The notes beneath the pieces were generated by a model that worked only from the letters and a program-made list of their open reading frames with translations, made no database searches and had not been told where the DNA came from. A program made the translations under genes and the position numbers. A stretch of 64,000 nt of DNA from Filomicrobium sp. (lineage in GTDB: Bacteria > Pseudomonadota > Alphaproteobacteria > Rhizobiales > Hyphomicrobiaceae): positions 124,001-188,000 of the forward strand of contig CP051234.1 in assembly GCA_017792465.1 (NCBI GenBank). Reading direction: 5' to 3'. Shown here in pieces: positions 9,882 to 19,538 of this stretch (the first letter of the stretch is position 1; each line of letters starts with the position of its first letter).

Positions 9882-10556
9882 ATGTCTAGAAACGCCTTCG
9901 CATTGGGCGCGGCGGCATTGCTGGTGCTAGCGCTATTTGTTGCGACGAGATTTCCCGGAAGCAGTTCGGCGCAAATGGAAGCTGTGGCGGCCGAAAAGGA
10001 AGCTGCTGTTTCAACCGAAGGGCTCGAAACCGCAACATTCGGGTCGGGATGTTTCTGGTGCGCTGAATCGAATTTCGACAAGTTGCCGGGAGTCGTCGCG
10101 ACGATCTCCGGATACATGGGCGGAAGAACGAAAAACCCGACCTATAAGGAAGTTTCGACCGGCAAGACCGGCCACGTCGAAGTGCTGCAGGTGAAGTTCG
10201 ATCCCAAGAAGGTCAGCTACAAAAAGGTGCTCGATTATTTCTGGATGACGACCGATGTGCTCGACGGTGGTGGGCAGTTCTGCGACCGGGGCAATCAGTA
10301 TCGGCCGGTGGTCTTCGCGCATACGCCGGAGCAAAGGAAGATCGCAGAAGAGAGCAAAGCTGCGCTCGATGCGAGTGGGCGTTTCGACAAGCCGATTGCG
10401 GTTGAGATTCTCGATGCCAGCGCGTTTACGCCAGCCGAGGACTACCACCAGAATTACTATCAGAAAAACCCGCTGCGCTATCGAACTTACCGCTGGGGTT
10501 GCGGTCGCGACCGGCGCATCATGGAACTCTGGGGCGATAACGCGGCGACGCATTGA
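9882..10556 (+). CDS. msrA: Peptide-methionine (S)-S-oxide reductase, exported
   Basis: Reduces methionine-S-sulfoxide. 224 residues: an N-terminal hydrophobic segment (about 5-24, signal peptide or anchor), a short linker, then MsrA with the catalytic GCFWCAE motif, GYMGG, YGG-like substrate-binding features, HVEVLQV and YHQNYY. A C-terminal Cys in YRWGCGRD can act as resolving Cys. ATG 9882 is chosen over the TTG three bases earlier because GGATAGG sits at a proper distance. Pairs with msrB upstream; a strong terminator follows. Confidence 0.95.
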   Translation: MSRNAFALGAAALLVLALFVATRFPGSSSAQMEAVAAEKEAAVSTEGLETATFGSGCFWCAESNFDKLPGVVATISGYMGGRTKNPTYKEVSTGKTGHVEVLQVKFDPKKVSYKKVLDYFWMTTDVLDGGGQFCDRGNQYRPVVFAHTPEQRKIAEESKAALDASGRFDKPIAVEILDASAFTPAEDYHQNYYQKNPLRYRTYRWGCGRDRRIMELWGDNAATH

Positions 10557-10611
10557 TGGTTGTCGCGGCCTGACCTTTGGCCGTGTTTATTAGAGCCCTT
10601 CGTGCCTAATG

Positions 10612-10652
10612 AAAAAGCGGACCCCAATCGTGGGCTCCGCTTTTTTTGTTTT
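10612..10652 (+). terminator. Rho-independent terminator after msrA
   Basis: The stem AGCGGACCC / GGGCTCCGCT (one bulged base), loop AATCGT, is followed by seven T residues; the A-run on the left also makes it usable from the other strand. It lies between convergent msrA and the cytochrome b561 gene, so it may serve both. Confidence 0.85.
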
Positions 10653-10720
10653 TCGACCAACGCACTTTTGATTGCGCCGGCAGATCCCAGTTCATTCGCC
10701 GGTGGCGTACACGTCGTCGG

Positions 10721-11317
10721 CTATTCTTTGCGCAAGGCGTGCGGCAGCATCCGTCCGAGGACGTTGTCCTTGCGGAAGATGTAATGGTGCATCGCTGCGC
10801 CGAAATGCATGGCGATGAGCGCGATCAGCGCATAGGCGGCGAGTTCGTGATACTCGAACATCTCTTTAGACATGGCTTTGTCCGGTGCTGCTATTGCGGG
10901 CAGCTTGAATGCGCCAAAAATGTCGAGCGCCGGGAACATGGATACACCGAGATAGCCGAGGATCGGTACGGCGAACAGCAGGACATAGATGCCCCAATGG
11001 GTGAGTTCGCTGACGATCCGCTGCCATGGCTCGAGTGTCGGTTCAGGTGCAGGTGCGCCTTTGATCAGGCGGTAGGCTAAGCGCAGGGCGACAAGCGCCA
11101 GGATGATCACACCGATCAGCTTGTGGCTGGAATAGAGGTTGTTGGTGACAGAATCCCAGATGTTCAAATCGCCACCGCGATAGGCCATGTAGAAGCCGAT
11201 CGGGATCTGGATGGCGATGAGGAGAACAACGATCCAGTGGAAAGCGCGGGCGGTTGGCGAGTAGATCTCGATCAACCCGGACGTCGTTTGGGCTGTGTTC
11301 TTGCTCGTCTTAGGCAT
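10721..11317 (-). CDS. Cytochrome b561 family protein
   Basis: A 198-residue inner-membrane dihaem b-type cytochrome with four predicted membrane helices. Candidate haem-ligand His residues are in FHWIV (helix 1), YSSHKLIG (helix 2), EYHELAAYA and ALIAMHFGAAMHHY (helix 4). Members move electrons from ubiquinol or, in some cases, oxidise superoxide. The second ATG (11317) is preferred because GAGG stands six bases before it and abuts the first ATG. Convergent with the exported Msr genes, which fits envelope redox but proves no link. Confidence 0.9.
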   Translation of the reverse strand: MPKTSKNTAQTTSGLIEIYSPTARAFHWIVVLLIAIQIPIGFYMAYRGGDLNIWDSVTNNLYSSHKLIGVIILALVALRLAYRLIKGAPAPEPTLEPWQRIVSELTHWGIYVLLFAVPILGYLGVSMFPALDIFGAFKLPAIAAPDKAMSKEMFEYHELAAYALIALIAMHFGAAMHHYIFRKDNVLGRMLPHALRKE

Positions 11318-11353
11318 TGGCATCCTCGCTTACATTGTGGCGACAGGCGACCG

Positions 11354-12061
<708 letters not shown>

Positions 12062-12158
12062 GATTGCGGGTCTCCGTGCTGGCGAGAACAGAAACGCCCT
12101 GTAGCCTTTGCGCTCGGCATGGGCAAGTTCGTCAAACCGAATTAGCGCGAATTCGCAA

Positions 12159-12728
12159 TTATTGCTGGAGAATGAGGCGACCTTGCTTAATCTCGACGCG
12201 TTTCAGGCGGCTGAGGAAGGACATGCCAAGCAGGGTTCCGTCGAGTTTGCCGGGTTCGGCAACCACGCCGCGCACGTTGCGGATAAGGATGTCGCCGATG
12301 CGGACGCGCTCCAGGCTGACGGGGGCCACCTTTGCGACGCCATTGGCGGTGCGGACGCGACCTGTGTAATCGCTGCTGCCAATGAAAAGGCCGGAGCGGC
12401 GTGCATCTTCATAGCTCAAGGCCACGACGCTGGCGCCGGTGTCGACCATGGCTTCGATCGCGCGGCCGTTGATTTCGATGGCGCTGTTGTAATGGCCACG
12501 CCCGTCCGAGTCGAGTTCGACGTAGCCGATGGGGCGGATACTGCCGGGCTCGCCAGCTGCGCCGGATTGGGCCTCTTCAGCGCGCATGACGCGTTCGGAG
12601 GGCAAGAATTTTTCGAGGCCCAGTTCTTGTTTGACGGTCTCGAAATTGGCGATGATCCAGACCGATGCAATGGCGATTGCCGCCACCATCAGGACTTCGT
12701 TCATCAAGCTGCGGGTGCCACTCGACAT
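12159..12728 (-). CDS. Retropepsin-like aspartic protease (TIGR02281-type), copy 1
   Basis: 189 residues: one N-terminal membrane anchor (about 8-27), then a single-lobe aspartic protease fold about 75-189 with catalytic VDTGASVVALS. Such proteins would work as dimers on the periplasmic side. The C-terminal GTLLGMSFLSRL is typical of this family. A second, longer homologue lies 58 bases upstream on the same strand, so the pair is probably a duplication in one operon. The substrate is unknown. Confidence 0.9.
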   Translation of the reverse strand: MSSGTRSLMNEVLMVAAIAIASVWIIANFETVKQELGLEKFLPSERVMRAEEAQSGAAGEPGSIRPIGYVELDSDGRGHYNSAIEINGRAIEAMVDTGASVVALSYEDARRSGLFIGSSDYTGRVRTANGVAKVAPVSLERVRIGDILIRNVRGVVAEPGKLDGTLLGMSFLSRLKRVEIKQGRLILQQ

Positions 12729-12786
12729 GCGACGCGCTCACTCTTTTTCATGCGTTCCAACGCGTCGGCGGAAGGCACGTGATGGC

Positions 12787-13491
12787 TCACCCGCGAAGCG
12801 TCAAAAAATCTCCGGAAAATTCATAAGAGCGCAGACGTCTTAAGAAACTCATACCCAGCAAGCTTTCGTTAAGATTCCCCGGCTTGGCGACAAGGCCCTG
12901 GATGTCGTCGATCACGATGCCGCCGATCGTAATGGAGCGGATGCGGATGGGGGCTGCGAAAGTCGTTCCATTCGCGGTATTCACGGGCGTTGTGTAGGAA
13001 AGGCCCGAGACATCGATGCCGGCGCGGTCGGCGTCGGCGGGCCGCAAAACGACGGTCGACGCTCCGGTGTCAACGAGCATCGTGACCCTGGCGCCGTTAA
13101 CTTCTCCATTGGCGACGAAGTGGCCGTTGGGTCGTTTGCGCAACCGGACGGCGATCTCGCCTTTGGGGCTGGCGACCGCGATGCCATCGCCGGGCGGGGT
13201 CAGTTCGCTCATCATGCGGTTGCCGAGTTCGGTAAATTCGCCGCGATAGCTGTAACCCGCGATCAGTACGAGTACGATGCCGGCCCAGATCAGGAGATGT
13301 TTGAGCGAGGTCGAGAGCTTGCTGCCGCTGCCGGCCGTCAGCAGGATTGCATAGAGCGCCATGATTGCGGCCGAGCCGACGAAGAGCCAGCGCTCGATGC
13401 CGCCAAGATGGCTGACGGCGCTGTTCTCACCGGTCAGGAAGTAGAACGCGGCGATTAGGATTGCCAGGACAATGGAGAGCCAGCCGAGCAT
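12787..13491 (-). CDS. Retropepsin-like aspartic protease (TIGR02281-type), copy 2
   Basis: 234 residues from ATG 13491; the frame extends to another ATG at 13539, but MLGWLSIVLAILIAAF is a natural membrane-start. Three hydrophobic segments (about 1-17, 30-50, 58-76) precede the protease domain, which carries VDTGASTVVLR and the closing LLGMSFLRRL. It differs from copy 1 mainly by the extra membrane segments. Tandem arrangement suggests related roles, perhaps different localisation of the same activity. Confidence 0.88.
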   Translation of the reverse strand: MLGWLSIVLAILIAAFYFLTGENSAVSHLGGIERWLFVGSAAIMALYAILLTAGSGSKLSTSLKHLLIWAGIVLVLIAGYSYRGEFTELGNRMMSELTPPGDGIAVASPKGEIAVRLRKRPNGHFVANGEVNGARVTMLVDTGASTVVLRPADADRAGIDVSGLSYTTPVNTANGTTFAAPIRIRSITIGGIVIDDIQGLVAKPGNLNESLLGMSFLRRLRSYEFSGDFLTLRG

Positions 13492-13645
13492 AGTTTTCTC
13501 TATCGTGCTTTTCGTTTCACAGGTTGGTGTCGTGCCCATCCGATATAGGGTTAACGGGTCTGCGATACCAGAAAAGCAGCGCTTTGCAGCATTTTATGGG
13601 TGGCGCCGCTTATACTCTTCTCCGACACGAACTGACTGCGCGGCC

Positions 13646-15271
13646 TCACGCGCCTGCGTAGTGCTGTGGCCGGCGTTGCGCATCGCGAGGATGGGAGACC
13701 ATGCGCGGCTGGCGCGTCGACGTTGAGCCGCGGTGGCGTTCGGCCCCGAAGGGCTGGAGTGGGCCGACAGACTGGAGCACGCGGGCAGGCGGCATGTAGA
13801 TCGTCGCTTCGGTGCCTTTGCGCAGTTCGGAGCGCAGCTCGAAGTGTCCGCCGTGCAGTTCCATCAGGTTTTTGACGATTGGGAGGCCGAGACCGGTTCC
13901 ACCTTCGGCCGTCTGGTGGGCCAAAGATCCCTGACCGAAAGCCTGCATGACCTTGGGGATTTCATCCTTGGGGATGCCTGGGCCGGTGTCGCGGACGGAT
14001 AGCTTCTGGCCGCCATCGGGCGTTTGCTCGATGGAAATGATGATCTGACCGCCGCGCGGGGTGAATTTCAGGGCGTTTGACATCAGGTTGAGGCAGATTT
14101 GGCGCATGGCGCGCGGATCGGCCCAGACATGGGAGAGGTCATCGCCGAAATTCTCGATGAACTCCAAACCTTTATTCTGGGCGCGAAGGGCCAGCAGTCG
14201 ATGGCAGTCGTCGGCGATGTCGGTGATCCGCACGGCCTCCTCGTGCAGTTCGTATCTGCCAGCCTCGATGCGGGACAGGTCGAGGATCTCGTTAATGAGG
14301 TTGAGGAGGTGGCTGCCGCTGGAGTGAATGTTGTCAGCGTATTCGATATAGGTTTTGTTCTCGATGGGGCCGAGCAATTCGGCTTTCATCACTTCCGAAA
14401 AGCCCATGATGGCGTTGAGTGGCGTGCGCAACTCATGACTCATGGTGGCAAGGAAGCGCGATTTTGCCTTGTTGGCGGCTTCCGCGCGCCGTCGGGCTTC
14501 GTCTGAGATTGCCTTTTCTTCTTCCAGTTCGGAAATCAGCAGGTCTTTTTGCGAGCGGAACTCCAGCATGGCGAGCGCCGTCGAGTGCAGTCCTGCGGCC
14601 AGGAAGACGAAGTAAAGGTGGACGCCGGCGGCCATCGAGGCCAGTGCATAATAAAGCGGGTCGTCGACGAGGATGCCAACGGCGATCAGGCGGCCGACGA
14701 CGGCAAACGTCATCGGAATCGTTCCAGCATGCATGATCGGCATGATGGTCGAGGCAAATGTCATGCGGATCGCCAGAATGACGATCAGCATCGCGAAGAT
14801 AAAGACGTGCGAAGAAAACAGCAGCGAATCCGAGGCTGTCGCATAGTTGGATATGCCAACCAAAGCGAATCCCGCCCAGGTCATGCCATTAAGAAGTTCA
14901 GCGAGGATGAATTTGCGACGCCAGGAGCGGATGTCGACGTCGGCCTGGTTGAGCGCTAAAAAACGCCTGCAGAGTTCGAGCAGGAAGACTTTCGCTGTAA
15001 TGACCAGAACGAGCCAAAGAGCCGCCTCCAATGGCGTGGCCCAAAGCATCGAGGCAATCGACAGGATGATCGACAGGGCCGGCATGGTTGCAGCTGCCGA
15101 CATTTCGTTGCGGACGAACATCGAGAGGAGTTCGTATTCGAACTCCGGTTTAATGGAGGTTCCGGCGGCGAGTTGGGTGCGAATTGTGCGCAGTTGCTCG
15201 CTGGAGCGCCGTTGTGCCTCGCGGCGACCCCTGCGTTGCGCGATTTCTTCCGATTTCGCCGACGTTTCCAT
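13646..15271 (-). CDS. Membrane sensor histidine kinase
   Basis: 541 residues. Cytoplasmic N-terminus, about six membrane helices between 60 and 235 forming the sensor, a coiled coil about 238-270, the HisKA domain with the phospho-acceptor His near 279 in MSHELRTPLN, and an HATPase domain with N box NLMSNALKFT, G1 DTGPGIP and G2 GTGLGLPIV. The C-terminal 60 residues are basic and disordered. The layout recalls the alphaproteobacterial PleC/DivJ-type kinases. No response regulator is adjacent, so the partner is elsewhere. The frame opens at TTG 15283; ATG 15271 is preferred, though the ribosome-binding site (TTAGGA) is equally awkward for both. Confidence 0.92.
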   Translation of the reverse strand: METSAKSEEIAQRRGRREAQRRSSEQLRTIRTQLAAGTSIKPEFEYELLSMFVRNEMSAAATMPALSIILSIASMLWATPLEAALWLVLVITAKVFLLELCRRFLALNQADVDIRSWRRKFILAELLNGMTWAGFALVGISNYATASDSLLFSSHVFIFAMLIVILAIRMTFASTIMPIMHAGTIPMTFAVVGRLIAVGILVDDPLYYALASMAAGVHLYFVFLAAGLHSTALAMLEFRSQKDLLISELEEEKAISDEARRRAEAANKAKSRFLATMSHELRTPLNAIMGFSEVMKAELLGPIENKTYIEYADNIHSSGSHLLNLINEILDLSRIEAGRYELHEEAVRITDIADDCHRLLALRAQNKGLEFIENFGDDLSHVWADPRAMRQICLNLMSNALKFTPRGGQIIISIEQTPDGGQKLSVRDTGPGIPKDEIPKVMQAFGQGSLAHQTAEGGTGLGLPIVKNLMELHGGHFELRSELRKGTEATIYMPPARVLQSVGPLQPFGAERHRGSTSTRQPRMVSHPRDAQRRPQHYAGA

Positions 15272-15406
15272 ACGGGCGGACAATCCTAATATGGCTTCTG
15301 CAACTTCCAGAAATCAGTTGCAGGTGGCAACTTTGAGTCGGGAGTACACACTTTGTTAGCCGTTAATTTCTCTCGAATTCACTAACTTATCGTTTATCAG
15401 ATCGGT

Positions 15407-15946
15407 ATGAGGAAAGATTTGGTGGCGATGTTTGATCATTTCTCCAGAATTAATAAGCGTTCCATAATGAAATTTGTGGGCTTAGGAGTTTTGGTCATGG
15501 CGATTATTTTCAAGGTTTTTGTTCCGCCTGCTGGGGTTTCGGACGTTAAAGGAAAAGCGCGCATTATCGATGGAGATAGCCTTTATGTCGGCGGGCGCGA
15601 AGTGCGCTTGCAGGGTATCGATGCGCCCGAGGGGCGCCAGACGTGCCGCCGGGATGGGCGCGAATGGGCCTGCGGCAAGGGTGCGAGAAACGAACTTGTG
15701 AAGATGATCCAAGGCCGTGAGGTCTCGTGTCACGGTCTTGATATTGATAAGCACGACAGGTTGTTGGCGGTTTGTCGTGCAAATGGACGTGAACTTAATC
15801 GCGAGATGGTCGCACGTGGGTTTGCTGTCGCTTATGGTAGGCATCAACGGGAAGAGGCTGAGGCTCGCCGCGCGCGGCTCGGCTTGTGGGCGGGAGAGTT
15901 CGATCGGCCACGAGATTGGCGGCGACAACGTAACATTGGACGATAA
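15407..15946 (+). CDS. Thermonuclease (SNase-like) family protein, membrane-anchored or secreted
   Basis: 179 residues: an N-terminal hydrophobic segment about 20-40, then an SNase-like OB fold with ARIIDGDSLYV, VRLQGIDAPE, DKHDRLLAVC and a C-terminal GLWAGEFDRPRDWRR. The Asp, Arg and Glu positions needed for staphylococcal-nuclease-type catalysis appear to be kept. Three Cys pairs suggest disulfides. Likely a periplasmic or secreted nuclease. The start is uncertain: ATG 15407, 15428 or 15467 are in frame, none with a strong ribosome-binding site. Divergent from the histidine kinase. Confidence 0.85.
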   Translation: MRKDLVAMFDHFSRINKRSIMKFVGLGVLVMAIIFKVFVPPAGVSDVKGKARIIDGDSLYVGGREVRLQGIDAPEGRQTCRRDGREWACGKGARNELVKMIQGREVSCHGLDIDKHDRLLAVCRANGRELNREMVARGFAVAYGRHQREEAEARRARLGLWAGEFDRPRDWRRQRNIGR

Positions 15947-16028
15947 AGGCCTTGGAACAGAATTGTTTTGAGACCATGCCTATCCATAGAACCAAGAAAT
16001 ACCATCTTGGCGGCGAGGAGTTCGACAC

Positions 16029-16640
16029 ATGAAAATAATAGAAACACACGCTGCGCCTAATCCGAGGCGCGTGCGGATTTTCTTGGCCGAAAAGGGCATC
16101 GAGGTTCCATTCGAGGAATTCGAATTGAAAGTCGAGAATATCCAATCTGACGAGATGTTTTCGCTTAATCCGATGCGGCAGGTCCCTATTTTGCAGCTCG
16201 ATGATGGAGAGTGCATTTCGGAATCGATTGCAATCTGCCGTTATTTCGAAGCCTTGCGTCCCGAGCCGTGCCTTTTCGGGCAAGAGCCATTGGAGATTGC
16301 CCGCATTGAGATGTGGAACAGGCGCGTCGAGTTGGGATTGTTTTATGCCTTGATGCATGCGTTCCGACACTTGCATCCGCGCATGGGTGCACGTGAAGTT
16401 CCGCAAGTTCCCGACTGGGGCGAAGCCAACAAAGACAAGGCCCTAAATCATCTCGGCTTGCTCGACAAGCAGCTACAGGACAATCAATACGTTGCCGGTG
16501 AGGCTTATTCGGTGGCCGATATTACCGCGTTGGTGGCCGTCGACTTTATGGCGGCTGCGCGTATCGAGAGGCCGGCAGACCTTACTCATCTTTCGCGCTG
16601 GTATGAGGACGTGTCCAAGCGGCCGAGTGCATCGGCTTGA
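16029..16640 (+). CDS. Glutathione S-transferase family protein
   Basis: 203 residues. Thioredoxin-like N-terminal domain (1-80) with the AAPNPRRVRIFLAEKGI opening, the cis-Pro region RQVPIL and the glutathione-binding ISESIAICRYFE; an all-helical C-terminal domain follows, with YVAGEAYSVADITAL (N-capping box). A GAGGAG ribosome-binding site stands about 8 bases before the ATG. The class and substrate cannot be read from the sequence; detoxification or a redox role is usual. Confidence 0.92.
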   Translation: MKIIETHAAPNPRRVRIFLAEKGIEVPFEEFELKVENIQSDEMFSLNPMRQVPILQLDDGECISESIAICRYFEALRPEPCLFGQEPLEIARIEMWNRRVELGLFYALMHAFRHLHPRMGAREVPQVPDWGEANKDKALNHLGLLDKQLQDNQYVAGEAYSVADITALVAVDFMAAARIERPADLTHLSRWYEDVSKRPSASA

Positions 16641-16809
16641 GGATTTTGCATTGTCGGTGTGATCGCGTATAGGCTGGCGCGGTTGGGTCGGCGCGCTGGG
16701 CTTCTCAAGAGACTGGATTGGCGTCGTTTTTCGGAGTGTTCCCCAGGGAACAGCTTGCTGATGGATTGCGGTTGAAGATCGCAAATTAGGGTTGGACAGG
16801 ATAATAAAA

Positions 16810-17553
16810 ATGAAGCTGACAGTGGTCGGCTCGGGCGACGCATTTGGTTCGGGTGGACGTCTACAGACCTGTTTTCACGTTGCCAATTCCGAGCGGTCGT
16901 TCCTTGTCGATTGCGGGGCGACAGCTTTGATCGGCATGGAGCGTGCCGGTCTCGATCCGGCCGGCGTCGATGCGATCTTCATTTCACATTTGCACGGGGA
17001 TCACTTCTCAGGACTCGTTTGGTGGATGCTGCACGCCCAGCATGTCGTCAAGCGGGAGAAACCTTTGCTTGTCGTCGGACCGCGCGGGATCGAGGCGCGC
17101 TACAGAACGGCGGCTGAAGCATTGTTTCCTGGCAGCACCGAGAAAAGTCTGCGATTTGATCTGAAGTTTGAGGAGCATTCGACAGACCGGCCTTACGAGT
17201 GGCAGGATCTTGTTTGCTCGGCGGTTGAAGTCAGTCACCCTTCGGGTGCGCCGGCGCATGGGTTGCGATTTGACCTGCCGGGTCGTTCGTTCAGTTTTTC
17301 CGGCGATACGGAATGGGTTGACGGCTTGATTGGCCTTGCCGATGGTGTCGACCTGCACATCAACGAGTGCTTTGCCTTTGACACCATCCCGAATTTTCAT
17401 ACGGCTTGGTCTGTTCTGAAAGAAAAGCTGCCACGGCTCAATGCGAAGCGGATTTTGCTGACGCATATGGGGCGGGATATGCTCGCAAATACCGATGCGG
17501 TCGATGATCCAAGGGTGCTCGTCTCCGAAGATGGGATGGGTCTGGAGTTTTGA
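16810..17553 (+). CDS. MBL-fold metallo-hydrolase
   Basis: 247 residues of a metallo-beta-lactamase fold close to RNase Z / phosphodiesterase-like members. The metal-binding motif ISHLHGDHFSG is near 57-67; further ligands are the Asp in FSGDTEW and the His in LLTHMG. Cytoplasmic, with no signal. ATG 16810 is preferred over TTG 16792 because AGGA lies 9 bases upstream. The substrate is not identifiable from sequence. Confidence 0.9.
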   Translation: MKLTVVGSGDAFGSGGRLQTCFHVANSERSFLVDCGATALIGMERAGLDPAGVDAIFISHLHGDHFSGLVWWMLHAQHVVKREKPLLVVGPRGIEARYRTAAEALFPGSTEKSLRFDLKFEEHSTDRPYEWQDLVCSAVEVSHPSGAPAHGLRFDLPGRSFSFSGDTEWVDGLIGLADGVDLHINECFAFDTIPNFHTAWSVLKEKLPRLNAKRILLTHMGRDMLANTDAVDDPRVLVSEDGMGLEF

Positions 17554-17664
17554 CCTCCAAGTCTTCCGTGCGGTAGAATCTGCAACTCTAAGACACAATC
17601 TTCGACCTGCTAATTGCGCGCCATTCTTCGACGGCGATCATCAGGATAACGACGGGCGAGCGCC

Positions 17665-18333
17665 TTGAGGGCAAAGCGCAATAAGAACGCGGGCTGCGGC
17701 ACCAAAGACTTCGAGGCGCTGCTGGCGGAGGTGCGTGGCTGCCGGATTTGCCGGGATTGTCCGGATGGCAAGCCGCTTGCGCATGAACCGCGACCGGTCT
17801 TCCAAATCTCAAAGCAGGCCCGGCTTGGCGTCTTCGGGCAGGCTCCGGGGCTGAGGGCGCATGAAGCGGGAAAGCCGTTCAGCGATCCATCGGGCGTGCG
17901 TCTGCGAGACTGGATGGGCATCTCGGAGCAAGACTTTTATGACATTGAGAAGACAGCCATCCTGCCGATGGGGTTTTGTTTTCCAGGCTACAACGACAAA
18001 GGCGGGGATCTACCGCCCCGGCGCGAGTGTGCGCGGACCTGGCGGAGCCGAATTCTAGATGAATTGCCTAATTTGGAACTGGCTTTGCTGGTCGGAAGCT
18101 ATGCTCAAAACTGGCATCTTGGGCGGAAGTCTATCGAAGGACGAGCGCGGACGCTGACAGCGACCGTTGCAGATTGGCGCAACGTGCTCGGCGAAGACCG
18201 GCAGCCACGATTTCTACCGCTCCCGCATCCCTCCTGGAGGAACAATGCATGGATATCAAGCAATCGCTGGTTTGAAGATGAGCTGCTGCCGGTTTTGAAG
18301 GAAAGGGTCGCTCAATTATTGGGCGAGACTTGA
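17665..18333 (+). CDS. Uracil-DNA glycosylase family protein
   Basis: 222 residues. An N-terminal CRICRDC may bind a metal or iron-sulfur cluster, as in family 4/5 UDGs. Then GQAPGLRAHEAGKPFSDPSG, the UDG motif A region, with WMG just after, and the C-terminal LPHPSWRNN, matching the motif B HPS(G/W)RN. Predicted to excise uracil or a related base from DNA. The frame opens at a TTG (17665) after GGGCGAG; no better start is seen, so the N-terminus is uncertain. A gap of about 110 bases follows the MBL gene on the same strand. Confidence 0.87.
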   Translation: MRAKRNKNAGCGTKDFEALLAEVRGCRICRDCPDGKPLAHEPRPVFQISKQARLGVFGQAPGLRAHEAGKPFSDPSGVRLRDWMGISEQDFYDIEKTAILPMGFCFPGYNDKGGDLPPRRECARTWRSRILDELPNLELALLVGSYAQNWHLGRKSIEGRARTLTATVADWRNVLGEDRQPRFLPLPHPSWRNNAWISSNRWFEDELLPVLKERVAQLLGET

Positions 18334-18550
18334 GCTGCCGAAGTGGGTAAGGTGCGGAGTTTTTATAAATCCAATGTTGCGTCCTGCCGCGAAATCTCCG
18401 ACCGTACAGATTGGTATTTTAGGCTGACAGCAGTATTGTTGTTGGAAACATGTTTAGTGACGATTTTTGCGGTGGTGAGCTTCAGCAACATAATTTGACG
18501 TGGACGGCGGCGCGAATGCGGGTGTGCCGCCCGTTCGGAGGGAAGGCGTG

Positions 18551-19048
18551 ATGCTTGACGAAATGGACATTAAGATCCTGCGCGTTCTGCAGCAGGATGC
18601 AACGCGGGCGGTTGCGGATGTCGGTAAGGAGGTCGGGTTATCGACGACGCCATGCTGGAGACGGATACAGCGACTGGAAGAAGCCGGCGTCATCAAGCGC
18701 AAGGTTGCGATTCTCGATCCGGAGCGCGTCAATGCTGGCGTGACGGTGTTTGTGCAGATCAAGACCGACAAGCATAGCAACGACTGGCTGCAAAAGTTCC
18801 ACGATGCTGTTGTCGATTTTCCCGAGGTCGTCGAGTTCTACCGGATGTCGGGTGAAATCGATTATCTCCTGCGGGTCGTTGTGCCCGACATTGCTGCCTA
18901 CGACAGGTTCTACAAGAAACTGATCGAGAAGATCGCGATCGCGAAAGTCTCTTCGGCCTTCGCGATCGAGCAGATCAAGTACACGACGGCTCTGCCGCTG
19001 CACTTTGCCCTGGCTACGACCAAGAGCGCTCAGAGCAACAAACGCTGA
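18551..19048 (+). CDS. Lrp/AsnC family transcriptional regulator
   Basis: 165 residues. AsnC-type winged helix at 1-60 (LDEMDIKILRVLQQDATRA, LSTTPCWRRIQRLEEAGVI) and the RAM ligand-binding domain at about 70-150 with the typical GEIDYLLRVVVPD. It usually senses amino acids and controls adjacent transport or catabolism genes. ATG 18551 is chosen because a GGAGGGAAGG stretch directly precedes it and the family always starts with LD..D.+IL. Its last 19 bases overlap the convergent MAPEG gene. The target is unclear. Confidence 0.94.
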   Translation: MLDEMDIKILRVLQQDATRAVADVGKEVGLSTTPCWRRIQRLEEAGVIKRKVAILDPERVNAGVTVFVQIKTDKHSNDWLQKFHDAVVDFPEVVEFYRMSGEIDYLLRVVVPDIAAYDRFYKKLIEKIAIAKVSSAFAIEQIKYTTALPLHFALATTKSAQSNKR

Positions 19049-19428
19049 GCTACAACAATAAGGAAGGCGTAGAGGCTTCCCAAAAAAATGGACAGGATCG
19101 TCAGCACCATCCCGGACACGCGCAATGACAAGATCTGCGGCGTCTGCGACATTCCATAAGCATGCAGGGCCCGGCCGATGACGAGCGATAAGCCAATGGC
19201 GTGCAAGGCGAAGACGGACGCGTTGATGCTCTCTGCCAATCCCAGAACGATAAGCCCGATCGGCGTATACTCCGCGCAGTTGGAATGAACCCGCATTCGC
19301 TTCAGCAAGGCCTTGTCGCCGGTGTCACCCAAACTGATTCGATTGTCGCGGCGATAGCGGATCGTGCGGTAGGTCAGAATGAGAAAGATCAGCGCTAAGG
19401 GGAATGCGTAAAGCGTTGTGATCGGCAT
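19030..19428 (-). CDS. MAPEG family membrane protein
   Basis: 132 residues with four hydrophobic helices (about 3-20, 55-75, 78-98, 105-128). The loop RRDNRISLGDTGDKALLKRMRVHSNCAEY is the MAPEG signature region (ERxxxAHxNxxEx-like). Eukaryotic members conjugate glutathione; bacterial members are mostly uncharacterised. GAGGAA lies 8 bases before the start. Overlaps the 3' end of the Lrp gene tail to tail. Confidence 0.9.
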   Translation of the reverse strand: MPITTLYAFPLALIFLILTYRTIRYRRDNRISLGDTGDKALLKRMRVHSNCAEYTPIGLIVLGLAESINASVFALHAIGLSLVIGRALHAYGMSQTPQILSLRVSGMVLTILSIFLGSLYAFLIVVAQRLLL

Positions 19429-19538
19429 TGGGATTCCTCAATGGGTTGAACATCATTCGTTGGGCAGCGTGTGGAGCTGCCGTGCCGCGTGCGGTTACTG
19501 GCTGACTTGGCCGGCTAGCATTTTCTTCGATCCTTTAT

